Part shown: positions 38,101-49,309 of the stretch, piece by piece
Position numbering within the stretch: the first letter of the stretch is position 1
Layout: every line of letters starts with the position of its first letter
Source: Rhododendron vialii
Lineage: Eukaryota; Streptophyta; Magnoliopsida; Ericales; Ericaceae
DNA: 64,000 bases
Direction of reading: 5' to 3'
Assembly (NCBI RefSeq): GCF_030253575.1
Contig: NC_080569.1
Location: 6,800,001-6,864,000 of the forward strand
Program-made: the position numbers and the translations under genes
Notes under the pieces: model-generated
Databases searched by the model: none
Seen by the model: only the letters and a program-made list of their open reading frames with translations
What the model was told of the DNA's origin: nothing

Positions 38101-40438
38101 GAAGTGATGGAGAAGAATTTATTGGGGCAGATGATTTGGCTGTTAGTGATGCTGAGCAGAATAATCATAGTTCATCTCAATCCATGATTTTCGACAACTA
38201 TACAGCTGAAAGTTGTGATGAGAGTGGGATTGATTTGAAGGATCGGAATCTCCTTTTAGCCAGATGGTTGCATGAACCTGATGAAAAAGACCGACTCAGT
38301 GCAGCCCATTTCAGAAAGATTTTCCGCTGTTCTTGTGGAAAGCTGGAGCAGCTGATTGGAAATAATTATGTGGAAATCTCCGTATTTGGAGAGTCATTCA
38401 TGTTGCATCAAGTAAGTTTCTACAGATATTTACTCTTTGTCGACGTTCTTGTCGTATTCTTAATGTAGCCCTGGTATCTTTTTCACAGTCTTATTACTAA
38501 ATGTTAATTCTCTGTTTAAGTTAAGACATAAACAATGGCACTGTAAGTTCAGGCATGCAGAACATATCTTTGGTGGGTGCAACTCGGGAAAATGTAGCAA
38601 GTTGGTATTGTCGTTTAGGCGGAGGTGCTTTATTTCAGGAGCCTCATTGTGATAATGAGATCAGCACTTATATTGTGCATCAGAGAAATAGCATTTGCTT
38701 TCTGTAAAAAGGAATATAGTTCTTATAATAGGCCTGGAATTGATTGCTGAATGATACATAAAATTCGCAGATTTTAACTTGAACTGGTATATAGAGGGTG
38801 GCAATGAGATACATGTATGCATGTTCATTGTTCATGCATTGAAATCCAATTCGTCCAGTCTACCATGGGCAAAAGGACAACGTTAAAGAATCCTGATTGC
38901 CTTCAGAAATCTCGGAGCATTATTGTTGCTGATGCTTCTAGATACCCTTTAACCTATCTTACACGAACTAGGGGGTGGGTATCGTGTGTGTATGTTACGT
39001 ATGTATATAAATGTCAAAAAGGTCGAATGACTCGAACCTATAAATGGAGGATTGGAGATATGGATACAAATTAAGATACGGGTAGAGAGTTACGCCAGTA
39101 ATTACTGGTAATGTAGTATTTGTTGTGAAATGAGTTTAAATAATTGGCAAAGAACTTTTTCCATGTGAAATTTGTTGGGGAAAAGTTAGGGATAAGTCAA
39201 TCAAGGTCACAAAGTCAAAACTCTTTGATAAGTTGCTACCCCATGAGCCTTACTGAACTCTTAATTTTCTCTAGCCCACTAAATAGTAATCCTTCCGTCC
39301 CTATTTGTTGGTCCCTTTTGGTCTAACTTATTAAGGAAATATCATCATTACACTCGTCATATTTTCATTCTCTTTTTCCCTTCGAGTTTTTTGGAAACAT
39401 CATCCTTATCTTTTTCTTGTTTTTTGTAATTAACTTCAAAATAAAAGGGTGAGAGAGTAGACTCGTCAACTTTTACCCATTATTTTTGAACTGGGACAAT
39501 CTTGTTAGGACATCAAAAGTGTCAAAAGGAGCCAACAAATGGAGACGGAGGGAGTAAACACCATAGCACTTAATGCATGCCATAATTGCCCAAGCCACGA
39601 AAAGTTACAATAAGTGCGTGCTATAGTAATGGACTTAGCTCGCAGTTGGCAGATGTATAGGAATGCCGCGTCTGACTTTCAAATTCCATGTCTGGTATGT
39701 ATCCCGCACTGACACCCATATCATGTTGTGTCGAGAAGGGTGCTTTGCCCAAAATGGCGGATCCATGTTACAAAACCTTTACCATGCTTGTTTTGATGAT
39801 GTATTTTGCTCGTTGAACTAAGGGATGTTCCAAATAAAATGCCTCCCACACCTGCACACAATCGCATAATAACTGTGATGGCATGATGGCTGGATATCAT
39901 GAAAACTGTATGTGTAGGCCAACATCAATACTGGACAAGGATGCAGTTCTCTTTACGTACTAGTTTTTGTTCTACTCATGCATCATGGTGTTAACATATT
40001 GCACTGCACCAGATCCGCAAGATGGTTGGGACTGCTGTGGCAGTAAAGCGAAAATTACTCCCTAGAGACATTGTAGGATTGTCACTGTCCAAGTTCTCGA
40101 GGATTGTTCTACCACTTGCACCATCTGAAGTACTGATTTTGAGGGGAAATAATTTTGAGTTGCAAAACCAATCTGGCAACATAACCAGGCCTGAAATGCA
40201 CATGTTGGTTGAATCGGAAGAAATACTGAAGGCGGTAGATGAGTTCTACCATTCTGTAATGTTGCCTGAAGTCTCAAAATTTTTGGATCCTTCAAAATCT
40301 CCTTGGAAGGAATGGGTTGACATATTAGATGCAAATACACGCATTCCAGAAGCAGAATTGGATGAAGTTAGGAATGCTTGGATATTGTCAAAGGGAAAAT
40401 TTCAGACTAGTAAAACCACTGATGAAAGTTGTGGATGA
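35165..40438 (+). CDS. TruA-type tRNA pseudouridine synthase
   Basis: Converts uridine to pseudouridine in tRNA (TruA/PUS family). Exons: 35165-35426, 35512-35547, 36285-36397, 36492-36640, 37238-37382, 38007-38411 and 40013-40438. Joined length is 1536 bases (511 aa), with all phases consistent. The N-terminus (about 70 residues) is Pro/Ser/Leu/Arg-rich and acid-free, suggesting organelle targeting. Then come [15 protein letters not shown], the catalytic [10 protein letters not shown] (Asp nucleophile), [12 protein letters not shown] and F-H-N-Y-T. A low-complexity acidic insert sits at about residues 260-310. The C-terminal exon carries the conserved I-R-K-M-V-G-T stretch. An in-frame alternative acceptor at 36249 would add 12 residues; I chose 36285 because it gives the family-like T-I-E-R-E-L-E. 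Exact tRNA sites unknown. Confidence 0.93.
35818..35890 (+). repeat. G-rich minisatellite in intron 2 of the pseudouridine synthase
   Basis: GGTGG(T/C)GGTTGAGAGGTGGT plus TGGAGT-type units of about 30 bp, roughly two and a half copies. The many GG runs on the transcribed-sense strand could form a quadruplex. Confidence 0.7.
39289..39554. mobile_element. Stowaway-type MITE in the last intron of the pseudouridine synthase
   Basis: Left ATCCTTCCGTCCCTATTTGT after a TA; right, on the minus strand, CTCCCTCCGTCTCCATTTGT followed by TA at 39555-39556. 266 bp, about 460 bases before exon 7. Confidence 0.82.
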
Positions 40439-41779
40439 ATGAGCCTCGTACGATTTACGTCGAGACTTGAGAGCAACTCACCTGACAACGAGATCGGTAC
40501 CCTTTGCACTTTGAGGAAGTGAAGTCATGTTTTGAAGGGTGTTTCTGAGAATATACCAAAAGGTGTGTATTTTCTCTTTTACTCTTCTTTGTGTAGTTTC
40601 CGTTACGGTGGGGTGGGTTGATAAGAAAAATGATATAGTGGGGTGGGTCGATATTGTTTAATTGATTGTTTGAGTTTTCTATTCAATTGGTGTTCATATG
40701 ACGGGAATCTCCCGAGCAAGCATCCTGTCCTTCCTGCAGCTTCTTACGGGTTTTTTGTTTTTTTAACAGGTTTTGTGGAACTTATACTTGCAATGGGATC
40801 AACTGATCAAGTATCAACAAGGAACTTCTGAGAAATTTAGCAGAAAACTGGAATCAATTATCAGCATCAAGTTCACGCCGCAAATTGGACCTGTGTCCGT
40901 GAAAGTGAGCCATTTGCAAAAGACCCTGCGCCATGAACTTGACGCGAACAGAGCCATTCATCCTACAAAGGCCGCCAAACAATTTGTATTATTTGTTGCG
41001 CGTTTAACCAATCACTTCTATAAACATCAATCTCCATTTAGAAATACAAATGTATAGACAGATGAGTCTGGCCAGTAAGTCGAACTTTTAACTTCTGTGT
41101 CCAAAGGTACGGCATTATCAAGTGGTACCCTAAATTGAAAGTGATTGCTTTCGTCAGTGACACACAAGATGACAGATTTGAATTGCTAGCTGTTTGGTTC
41201 TTTGGAATTCTCTTTGCTTAGATTAGCTGTTTTTGGATTTTGGTGTTCACCTTTTATAGAGGCGGCGGCCAGGGCCTTATAGTCTAATTATTAAGTTTTG
41301 CTGTATATATGTACTTCTTGGTAATAGATTTTACTCACCAAAAAATGAAATCTCGTCGCATACAAAAACATTGCAAATTTTTCTGGATAAATTAATGATT
41401 AGTTTGCTGGAAAAACAACTGAATGTGGGTGGAGTGGAACCTATATAATATCTTGTCTTTCTTGAGAATATACAAACATCTTTTTAGTATCTCCTCTCGA
41501 TAATGCGCCAATTCACCTCACTGACCTGAGCTCTGGTGATAAGTAGCTTGATTGTGGTTTTAAGTTTACGCTGGGTTACCTTTTCTCAATTCTTCACAAA
41601 CTCGATCTAATCAGCTACATATTCGTGTCAGAAAATAGCTTGCACATATTCGTGTCAGAATAGCTCCCACGCTTCCTTTAAACTTTTCTTATGTGGGGTG
41701 ATTTTGTTGTTAAAACTTACTTTCTACTATTATGCTAGTATTCCTACTTCTTTTATTTTAGAAAAATCTTATTTGCGAA

Positions 41780-44691
41780 CCATTCTTTAAGGGTAGTCCT
41801 ATGGTACACACCCCTTATTAAGGGGTGTACCGTACGTATCATAATTTTAAACCCTTGGATTTCAAAGTAAATAATCCGGACCACCCATTTATTAAACCGA
41901 TTAATAAAATAAAAAAATGGCTTAGCAGGTAACAGGTTGTTCTCTCTTCATTGACTTTCTCTCCTTCTCCCTCATGTGTAAAATACTACAAATTATATAA
42001 CATAACCATAATTGTTATGACAACACAAAAAATTGATACTTTCTTACCACAATGTGTCGTACCAAAAGAAATCGATCAAAAGATATTAGATACAAGACCA
42101 AAATATATCGTTGCACAATCAATAATTATTATTCCCAAACAAAATACATGTCTAAAATATCACAAATTAAATATTGTATAACTTAACATCCTAACAGTCC
42201 TGATCGATCATTTTAAAAATACACTCACTAACGACATTTAAATTGTACAGTCAATTTATATTTGGTATGAAACCTAGTCCTCTATTGTAGTTGAATGTAA
42301 TGTAGCCATGCGACTGTGACACAATAATGACGATCAAATCCGTTGAATTTTTTATGTTTGTTGATTAAGTCACCTACATAATTTTTTGTCTCAATCAAGT
42401 TTAGGAACCTCCATCATCGGCACGCAAATTGAATAATAGAATGATATTTTCCATCTAATTAAGTGTCTAGCTATAAGCCATCAACTTCATTCTTGATACG
42501 AATGACTTAATTAATATTATGTAAAAGATAGACGATTTTGATAAAATAAAATATAAAATAAAAAAACACTTTACGTGGGGCTCAGATGGTGCATTATTAT
42601 ATTTTAATGTTGTATTGAAATTGAACGATGAGATTTGTTGAAGTATGAAATTTCAAGGACTAACTATGTGATTTATTCTAAAAAATAATAACATTCTTTT
42701 AAAAAAAAATAGGAACGAAGGGTTTAAGACTTGAACCCCAAATCTTTTAGATAAATGTCCAAACTCCAACACCTTATCACTATGGTACACAATTGAGAAT
42801 TTGTAATTCTAAAGGCTATTAATTATATAATATTTTCTTGTATGTAAGGGCGTTATTTTTAGGCTAAAAATTTGAGAAGACAGAGGCCTCAAATGCCTCC
42901 GTCCTAGTGATGGGTCTGCACTTGTAGATCATATTATAGCTATGTCATTGGTGTAAATCAAAATGTCGACTATAATAATTTTTTTTGAAAGAAAGTACAA
43001 TGACAATAAATTTACAAAATTATTTAGATTTTACTTCCACGACCTAGTTCCAAGGACAACCATTAAATTTGGATTGGTACGCATAGGGTGAAGGTTTGAC
43101 ACCGATCCATGTGTTAAATATATAGTCCCAATTGTTAAGTGCACCGCCCTAAATATTGATAAGATAGGGTATTAATATAATTAATTTCACCAATTACAAA
43201 AAGGAGAATAATTTTCACCCTCTATTTTTTGATATTCATACTTATTTTTTTGTACTCCATTTTAGTGTTGAAAGTGTATGCATTTGAGACAGTTGGATAA
43301 TTATTTTTTTCGTGACCTCTCATTTTTTCACAAAGGAATTTTGATTTTTTGAATTAAATTTTGTAGAAAAAGAATTTGATTTAGACTAATATTTTGAGAG
43401 GAAATTGTAGTTGTATTCGAAAATTTGGGTATAGTACTTACTTTTTGGTGAATTTCTTGGATGAAAATTTTGTGCGAAAACTTCATTTTTAGTTTAAATT
43501 ATTGAGGTATTGTGTAGGGACAAATAAGAATTTGAAAAATTAGTGTAGAGGGAATCGAAAATTAAGACAATATGGTGGAAATTTTAAAATTTGAAAAAAT
43601 AATGTGGCGGGAATTGAAAATAATTAGTGGTATTGTATTTTGTCAATTATAACTATCGTTTACTGAACATTCCGATTGAATTTTTTTTATACGACACGTG
43701 TGGGTATGAAAACGCCAATTTATGGTGTTGTCATAACAAATTTAGTTATATTACTGAATTTGCGGTATGGTATTTTGCTAATAATAACTATCGTTAACTG
43801 AGCATTTCATTTGAATTTTTTTATACGATACGTTGTGAGTATGAAAACGTTAATTTATGGTGTTGTTATAACAAATTTGGTTATATCACTGAATTTGAGG
43901 TATGATATTTTGTTGATTATAACTACCGTTAATTGAACATTCTGATTGAATTTTTTTATACGACACGTTGTGGATATGAAAACGTCAATTTATGGTGTTG
44001 TCATAACAAATTTGGTTATATTACTAAATTTGTGGTATTTTAGACATGTATTATTAAGGAATATTTTAATTAATTTCCTTTGGTACGATACATTGTGGTA
44101 AGAAAACGTCAATTTATGGTATTGTCATAACAATTATGGTTTGTTATAAAATTTGTGGTATTTAAATATGTTTTCTTTTGATATGACACGTTGTGTTAAG
44201 AAAATGACAATTTTAGATATTGTCATAATAATTGTGGTTATTTTCTAAAATTTGTGGCATTTTATAAATACTTTTGGCTTGGGTATAACAATTGTTGATT
44301 CTGGTACGACATATTTTGATTTTGTTGCGGAATATCATACGAGTCAAAAAAATTTGGTACGATTCATTATGGTAAGATAATGCCAATTTATGGTGTTGTT
44401 ATAACATTTGTGGTAACATTATTTAATTTTTGATATTGTACGCATATATTTGGTTAGGGTACAAGTATTATGAATTTCGGTACGAATAATTATGGTTACA
44501 TAATAACAATATTTTTTAATTATGGGTAACCTGCTAATGACCAGTTCAATAGGTAAATTTTAATGTACAAGTCGTAACTAGAATCATAAATATGCATTAG
44601 AAAACCAAAAATTGGCATAATGAAAATCACAAATTGTCATAATTTAGGCATACGGTATACCCTGTGTACCATAGCTTCCTCCATTCTTTAA
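41780..44691. mobile_element. Mutator-like non-autonomous element with 11-bp duplication
   Basis: CCATTCTTTAA occurs at 41780-41790 and 44681-44691. Between them (41791-44680, 2890 bp) the ends share CTATGGTACACA, GGGT(A/G)TACCGTA and (A/T)ATTATGA-like sequence as inverted repeats. The left copy has a small extra palindrome (CCCCTTATTAAGGGG). Duplications of 9-11 bp with TIRs of about 40 bp point to the Mutator superfamily. The interior has no transposase-like frame. Three to four tandem units of about 134 bp lie near the right end. Confidence 0.75.
43620..44160 (+). repeat. Tandem repeats of about 134 bp inside the Mutator-like element
   Basis: ATACGACACG (or ATACGATACG) followed by GAAAACG(C/T)(C/T)AATTTATGG and TATAACAAATTTGGTTATAT recurs with ACGACACG/ACGATACG anchors at 43691, 43825 and 43960, and more weakly near 44085 and 44190. 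The period is 134-135 bp at first, then shortens as copies decay. Confidence 0.85.
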
Positions 44692-45027
44692 AGAAGGCTT
44701 TACGAAAGTTAATTGCGCGCATCTAAAGTGTTTTTGGACTATCCCGATTGAAAATCAATTGTAACCGGTCAAAATTAAAAACAAATCTCAACTATTGATT
44801 CCGGGAATGGACGGCTGAAATTGCGCTGCTCCGTGAGGCTACCAAATCTCCGTGAATAAAGTTTCTTCCCTTTTATTTTAAACGTTTGGTTTCTGTCAAA
44901 CTCGTAGTATTTCTCAAAATAGAGCTCGTGCTTCGAAAATACGAGTTCAACTCGATTTAACCAAATGCGAGTTTGACTGCCGGCACCCCCGTGGATTGAA
45001 CGACCTCGCCTTCCAGTCTCTCCCGCT

Positions 45028-45029
<2 letters not shown>

Positions 45030-45059
<30 letters not shown>
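45030..45059. repeat. (GA)n microsatellite in the RDM4 leader
   Basis: About 15 GA units ending about 20 bases before the RDM4 start codon. Confidence 0.95.
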
Positions 45060-45062
<3 letters not shown>

Positions 45063-45080
45063 ACAGGAATCGTAGCACCA

Positions 45081-46975
45081 ATGGCTGATATGGCGACAAG
45101 CTCTTCGACTCCGTCCGAGGACGATAAGCCAGTGATTGTTAGGGTTAAGCGCAAAGCTTCCCAGTCTCCCCTTGAAGCTTTCTGTGAGCTATTTAATTCG
45201 TTTCTACTGGTTTTTATTTTCTCTTTCACTTTAAGTTGTTACTCCTTAGATTCTTGCCAAACGTCTTAGGGCTCGAAATCAACGAGAGGCCATTGAAGCG
45301 GCCGTTGCTGGATCTCGAGAAGCTTTCAATCTCCGATTCTTCTGGAAAGGGTACCCTCTCCTCCCCTTCTCTGTTTATGTATATACGTATACGCATAAAT
45401 GACTCACATATAGGTGTATACGCATGCATTGTATATACTAGAAACCTAGGGTAATTACCAAAAAAAAACCTAGGGTGCATGATATTTGATATCTCAGGGT
45501 ATCCATGCCTAGGGGTGCTAATCGAGCCAAACAAGCCAAATGCAGTAGTGCTCGGGCTTGTTCAACTTCTTATTACACATGTTCAAGCTTGGCTCGAGCT
45601 TGAGAATTTTTTCAGACTAATTTTTCAAGCTTGGCTCACATTTTGAAGTTCTATGATCATGATAAGCTCGGCTCGGCTCTTGGAATATGTAAGTCAATCT
45701 CAAGCTTTCAATCCTGAAGCTTAAGCCTATGAAATTTCGAGCTTTCGAGCCTTAAAACTTGTGAAGCTCAAAAATGAAAAAAGCTGTAGAGAAAAAAAAG
45801 TACAGACTAGAAACATACAGACTAGGTGAAAAGATCCAAGGGAAGGTGATCTCATATCGATTGGATATTTATTGATTTATCCTTATCTTTAAAGTACTTA
45901 TAGAACGACCTCTTGTTCACGAGCCTGTCAAGCTAAACACCCTTATGCTCAAGCTTGACTTGAATTTATAAATAAACAATCAAAAGTGACTGAGCTTGGC
46001 TTAAATTTTTGTTGAAGAAGTTTGAACGAGCCAAAAATCGAGTCGAGCTCAATCTACTTGGTTCGTTTCGCAGCCCTATCCGTGTCAGCTTACGCGGCGT
46101 TACGCCCAGCTCGACTAATCTGTGGGACCAATCCCACCGTACACTAGTGCGAGGCGCATTTAAAGCCGGAGCAAAGACTGGCCCTAATAGAGTTGATAAC
46201 ACCTAAGAGGTTTTGAACATGAGACCAATTAGGAGGGAACAAACTCTAGTCCTAGGCCTTACCACTAGAGAAACTATTGGTCTGTCTCTTAGTGTGTGGA
46301 TGGATTAGTGGATGTGTAAATTGTTGTACAGGATGTATTTATGGGTATATGTAGAAAGCTTTATTGTCAATGTTGTAACTTGTAACTCCAACAGATGAAA
46401 GAGTGATGGCTAGTGTGAGGACGCTAAGACGCTTGAATACACAAATTTGGGTCCTACTCATATAGAGTGCTCTTGATGAGCAATGTTCCGAGAAATGCTG
46501 TAATCTCGTACTTGTTGGTTGACCATACCCTTCTGCTGTGAAACATAGATCGTCGATATGTTATGTGTCTACTTCTTCTTACCAGCGTGGCTCATAATCA
46601 AGAGATTACCTCTATCTAAAGCATTTTGATGATTTGCAGCAGAGGCATTGAAATCAAAAAAGGTTCTTGTGCAGCATGTAGAGACAACAAGCAGCTCAGA
46701 GGATACCGTTGATGTTTTGCAATTGTTAGTGGTACAATTTCTGGTCCATATGTTGCTAACTTGCTTTATTTTTGTGCTTGGCAGTTTGTTTTTGGTATGG
46801 TTCTAGAGTTGGTTTACCATTTACAAGTGTGTGTTGTCATTTTCTTGTTTCATCCTTTTCAGTACCTAGTAGTTGTGGTTCTGATAATTCAATGTTTCCT
46901 AGCCTAAACCAGCGGACGGATGTGAAAGTAAGGCAAGAAATGAGGAACAAAGACGTACATTTACAACAGAGAATG

Positions 46976-47033
<58 letters not shown>

Positions 47034-47740
47034 TGTGCGCGCGCGAGCGCGTACACATGTCACTTACTACTTCCTATTCAAAGATCCTAGCTAGTATTGG
47101 TAAACTCACTTATATGCAATAGTCATGGTCTCCCTTAATTTCTTCAATGAAATGATTCGGTCAGATGTTGGGCCATTTGGTTTTGAGTCTGACAATGGGA
47201 TCCAAAATAGTTCCATTGACGAGTGGTCTATACTTTAACATTTGAATGGAACCTACTCAATTTAGAATTTTCTTGATGAGTCCCCTCATACTGGAGTCAT
47301 AGATTGTTATTCTATTGGAGAGCCTGAGTTTGTTTCGTGAATGGTGACTTGGTATGGACATGGTCTTGAAACAGGATCTTTAAACAAGTGCCTGTGTAAC
47401 TCTGAATTTTCGCAATGATCACACAAATTGATGAAAGTGGTTTGAAGTTATAACTAGCTGTTAAAGTTGTACTTTAACATGTCTAGGCCCTGTGGTTTCA
47501 TGTGCATTTGGCTGCATTCTTCTTTTAACTGACACTTCGCATTTTCAATTCAATTTAATGGCAGAAACAAGATCAGTTGCGGGGTAAAGCCAGAGTAAAG
47601 CAAGAGGTACGTTAGGTTTTAGCTTTTGGCACCACTAGTTACTTTGGTTACTATTAAATTTAGTTAACACGTGCCCAGCGTTGTTCTTTTTATCTTAGTT
47701 TTACATGTTATTTTTTCGATATTCTAAATAATGGCTGGGG

Positions 47741-47826
<86 letters not shown>

Positions 47827-49309
47827 TTGTAAATCTTTGACAAGGAAGCTGATGCCTTCTTTTGTTCTCATGTTATGTGGCTTTTTGCGGTGTTCCATTA
47901 CTTAGTTCTCCATCAAGACTATTCTGTGTTCTTTGTTTTAATAAGGTTTTGTCAAAAAATGCTCGTTTTGAACAAATATGGAGGAGCAGAAAGGGGAAAA
48001 AAGAGGCGATGCATGATGATGCACTGCATGAAATGTGTCATGTTTATGATGTTGTTCGCGTTGATGTGGAGGAAGCAACCATTGAAGTGCATGACCAGGA
48101 GTAAGTTTCATTGCGATGTAATTTAGAACTTTACCTTTCAAACATAAAACTAGTTTGTGATAAGTTTTCATATTCACCTTTGGAATTGATTTGGTTGGCT
48201 TGGCTTCTGATAGAGATTCAGATTTGGAGGATCACAGGATTATGTCTAGTTATCTGCCTCTATTACGAGAATTCATCCCAAGTGCTGCTGAAGAAGTGGA
48301 GTCTGACATTCATGATTACATGTCCAACCGAGGTCCTTCTCTCTAATATGCTTCTTGGTTTTTGTTTTTGACTACTTTTAAGTTTAGCTTTTCAATTGAA
48401 GCATCTGTTGGCTTCATTATATACGACTCTTTTACTCACCTTTCAAACTTGTAGTCAGTTATAAAACTGCGTCTGACTTTTTGGAGACAAATTATTGTTG
48501 GATTTTGACCGTTCCTGAGAAGCTCCTTTTTCGTCATTCTCCTTGTGATATGGCCTATTGTCTTTTTGTGGTCTTTCATGCATTGATGGTTCTGATTGTT
48601 ATGCAGCGTCCAAGGATGAATATGTGTATGACTTGTATGCTGTGAAGGAAGATAACAACACAATTGTGGAAGGCACATCAAACCCATTTCCTTTGTATGG
48701 ATTCGTTTGTTTGTTGGTGGATTTGTTGCACCTACTTAGCAAAAAAAGAAGAAGAAGAAGAAGATTTGTTGCACCTCTTCTTTAGTTTTCTTTTTTTGTT
48801 ACTTCGGGAATTTAACCTCTTCTTTTCTTGTAGTAATGGATAATTGTCTCTGGTACAGGGTACAAGTTGATGAAGATAATGAATTCTATGCTGGCCCAAT
48901 TGCATCAGATAATGAAAGCGATGATTCTAATGGTATCATCCATTTTATCGCTATAGATGCAATTCAACATGCTGCTTCTTTTTTGGACATTTATGTTTTT
49001 TCTTTTCTGTTCTCAGCTGAAGACAATCCTATGAATGACTATCCTGATGAGGAAACTTCTGAAGACAATGAGGATAGTGGGAGCAGTACCTCCAAAGATG
49101 AATCAGAAGAAAATGAAGATTCAGAGATGAGTGCCAGTAAAAAATCTTCAGAACCTGAAGATTCAGAGCACCAGAGCTGGTTAGAAGAGGCAGACCCCAT
49201 GTATGAAGATTACATCTACGGTGGTGATGAAGGTGATGGTGAAGGTGAGGCTTATTATGATAAAGATGAGGGCTCTGACAATGATTACTGGAAATGGTCC
49301 TACCGTTAA
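45081..49309 (+). CDS. IWR1/RDM4-type nuclear import factor for RNA polymerases
   Basis: Plant IWR1 relative (RDM4/DMS4), which assists RNA polymerase II, IV and V assembly or import and acts in RNA-directed DNA methylation. Exons: 45081-45183, 45270-45350, 46640-46731 (or from 46643), 46863-46974, 47565-47606, 47946-48100, 48214-48332, 48607-48694, 48859-48932 and 49017-49309. Landmarks: V-I-V-R-V-K-R-K; W-L-E-I-N-E-R-P-L-K-R-P; the IWR1 core A-R-F-E-Q-I-W-R-S-R-K-G; Y-D-V-V-R-V-D-V; L-P-L-L-R-E; N-P-F-P-L-V-Q-V-D; N-P-M-N-D-Y-P-D-E; then a Glu/Asp/Ser-rich tail. Exon 4 (112 bases) is out of step with both neighbours. Skipping it gives a clean 348-aa frame; including it gives an early stop. 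Intron 2 holds a hAT MITE, and acceptor 3 is a CAGCAG pair. Confidence 0.9.
45510..46078. mobile_element. hAT-type MITE in RDM4 intron 2
   Basis: Begins TAGGGGTGCTAATCGAGCC; on the minus strand begins TAGGGCTGCGAAACGAACC. Flanking 8-mers TCCATGCC and TCCGTGTC match at six of eight bases, consistent with an old hAT duplication. Same broad type as 3594-4064. 569 bp, no frame. Confidence 0.75.
46980..47033. repeat. (CT)n(CA)n compound microsatellite at an RDM4 donor
   Basis: Starts five bases after the candidate exon 4 donor (GTAATC at 46975). About 20 CT units, then CA, then GCGC-rich bases. Confidence 0.9.
47743..47826. repeat. (CT)n(TA)n(CA)n compound microsatellite
   Basis: About 16 CT, 17 TA and 9 CA units in a row, in RDM4 intron 5, about 120 bases before exon 6. 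Confidence 0.95.

Larger units (their letters stand above)
40439..45080. other. Gap between the pseudouridine synthase and RDM4
   Basis: The first several hundred bases hold the 3' UTR and a 94-codon open frame (40773-41057) that I do not recognise. The centre is a 2.9-kb Mutator-like element (41791-44680). 44692-44870 looks like the rest of an older repeat that this element split. A (GA)n run at 45030-45059 lies in the RDM4 leader. Confidence 0.6.

Noticed and set aside
40773-41057. 94-codon open frame after the pseudouridine synthase
   Set aside because: No recognisable motif, and it sits within the probable 3' UTR. It is described only as part of the gap.
48836-49016. Continuous frame through RDM4 intron 9
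   Set aside because: The frame stays open by chance through the intron. A good donor (GTATCA) and acceptor (TTCTCAG) join the family-conserved S-D-D-S-N and A-E-D-N-P motifs when it is removed.
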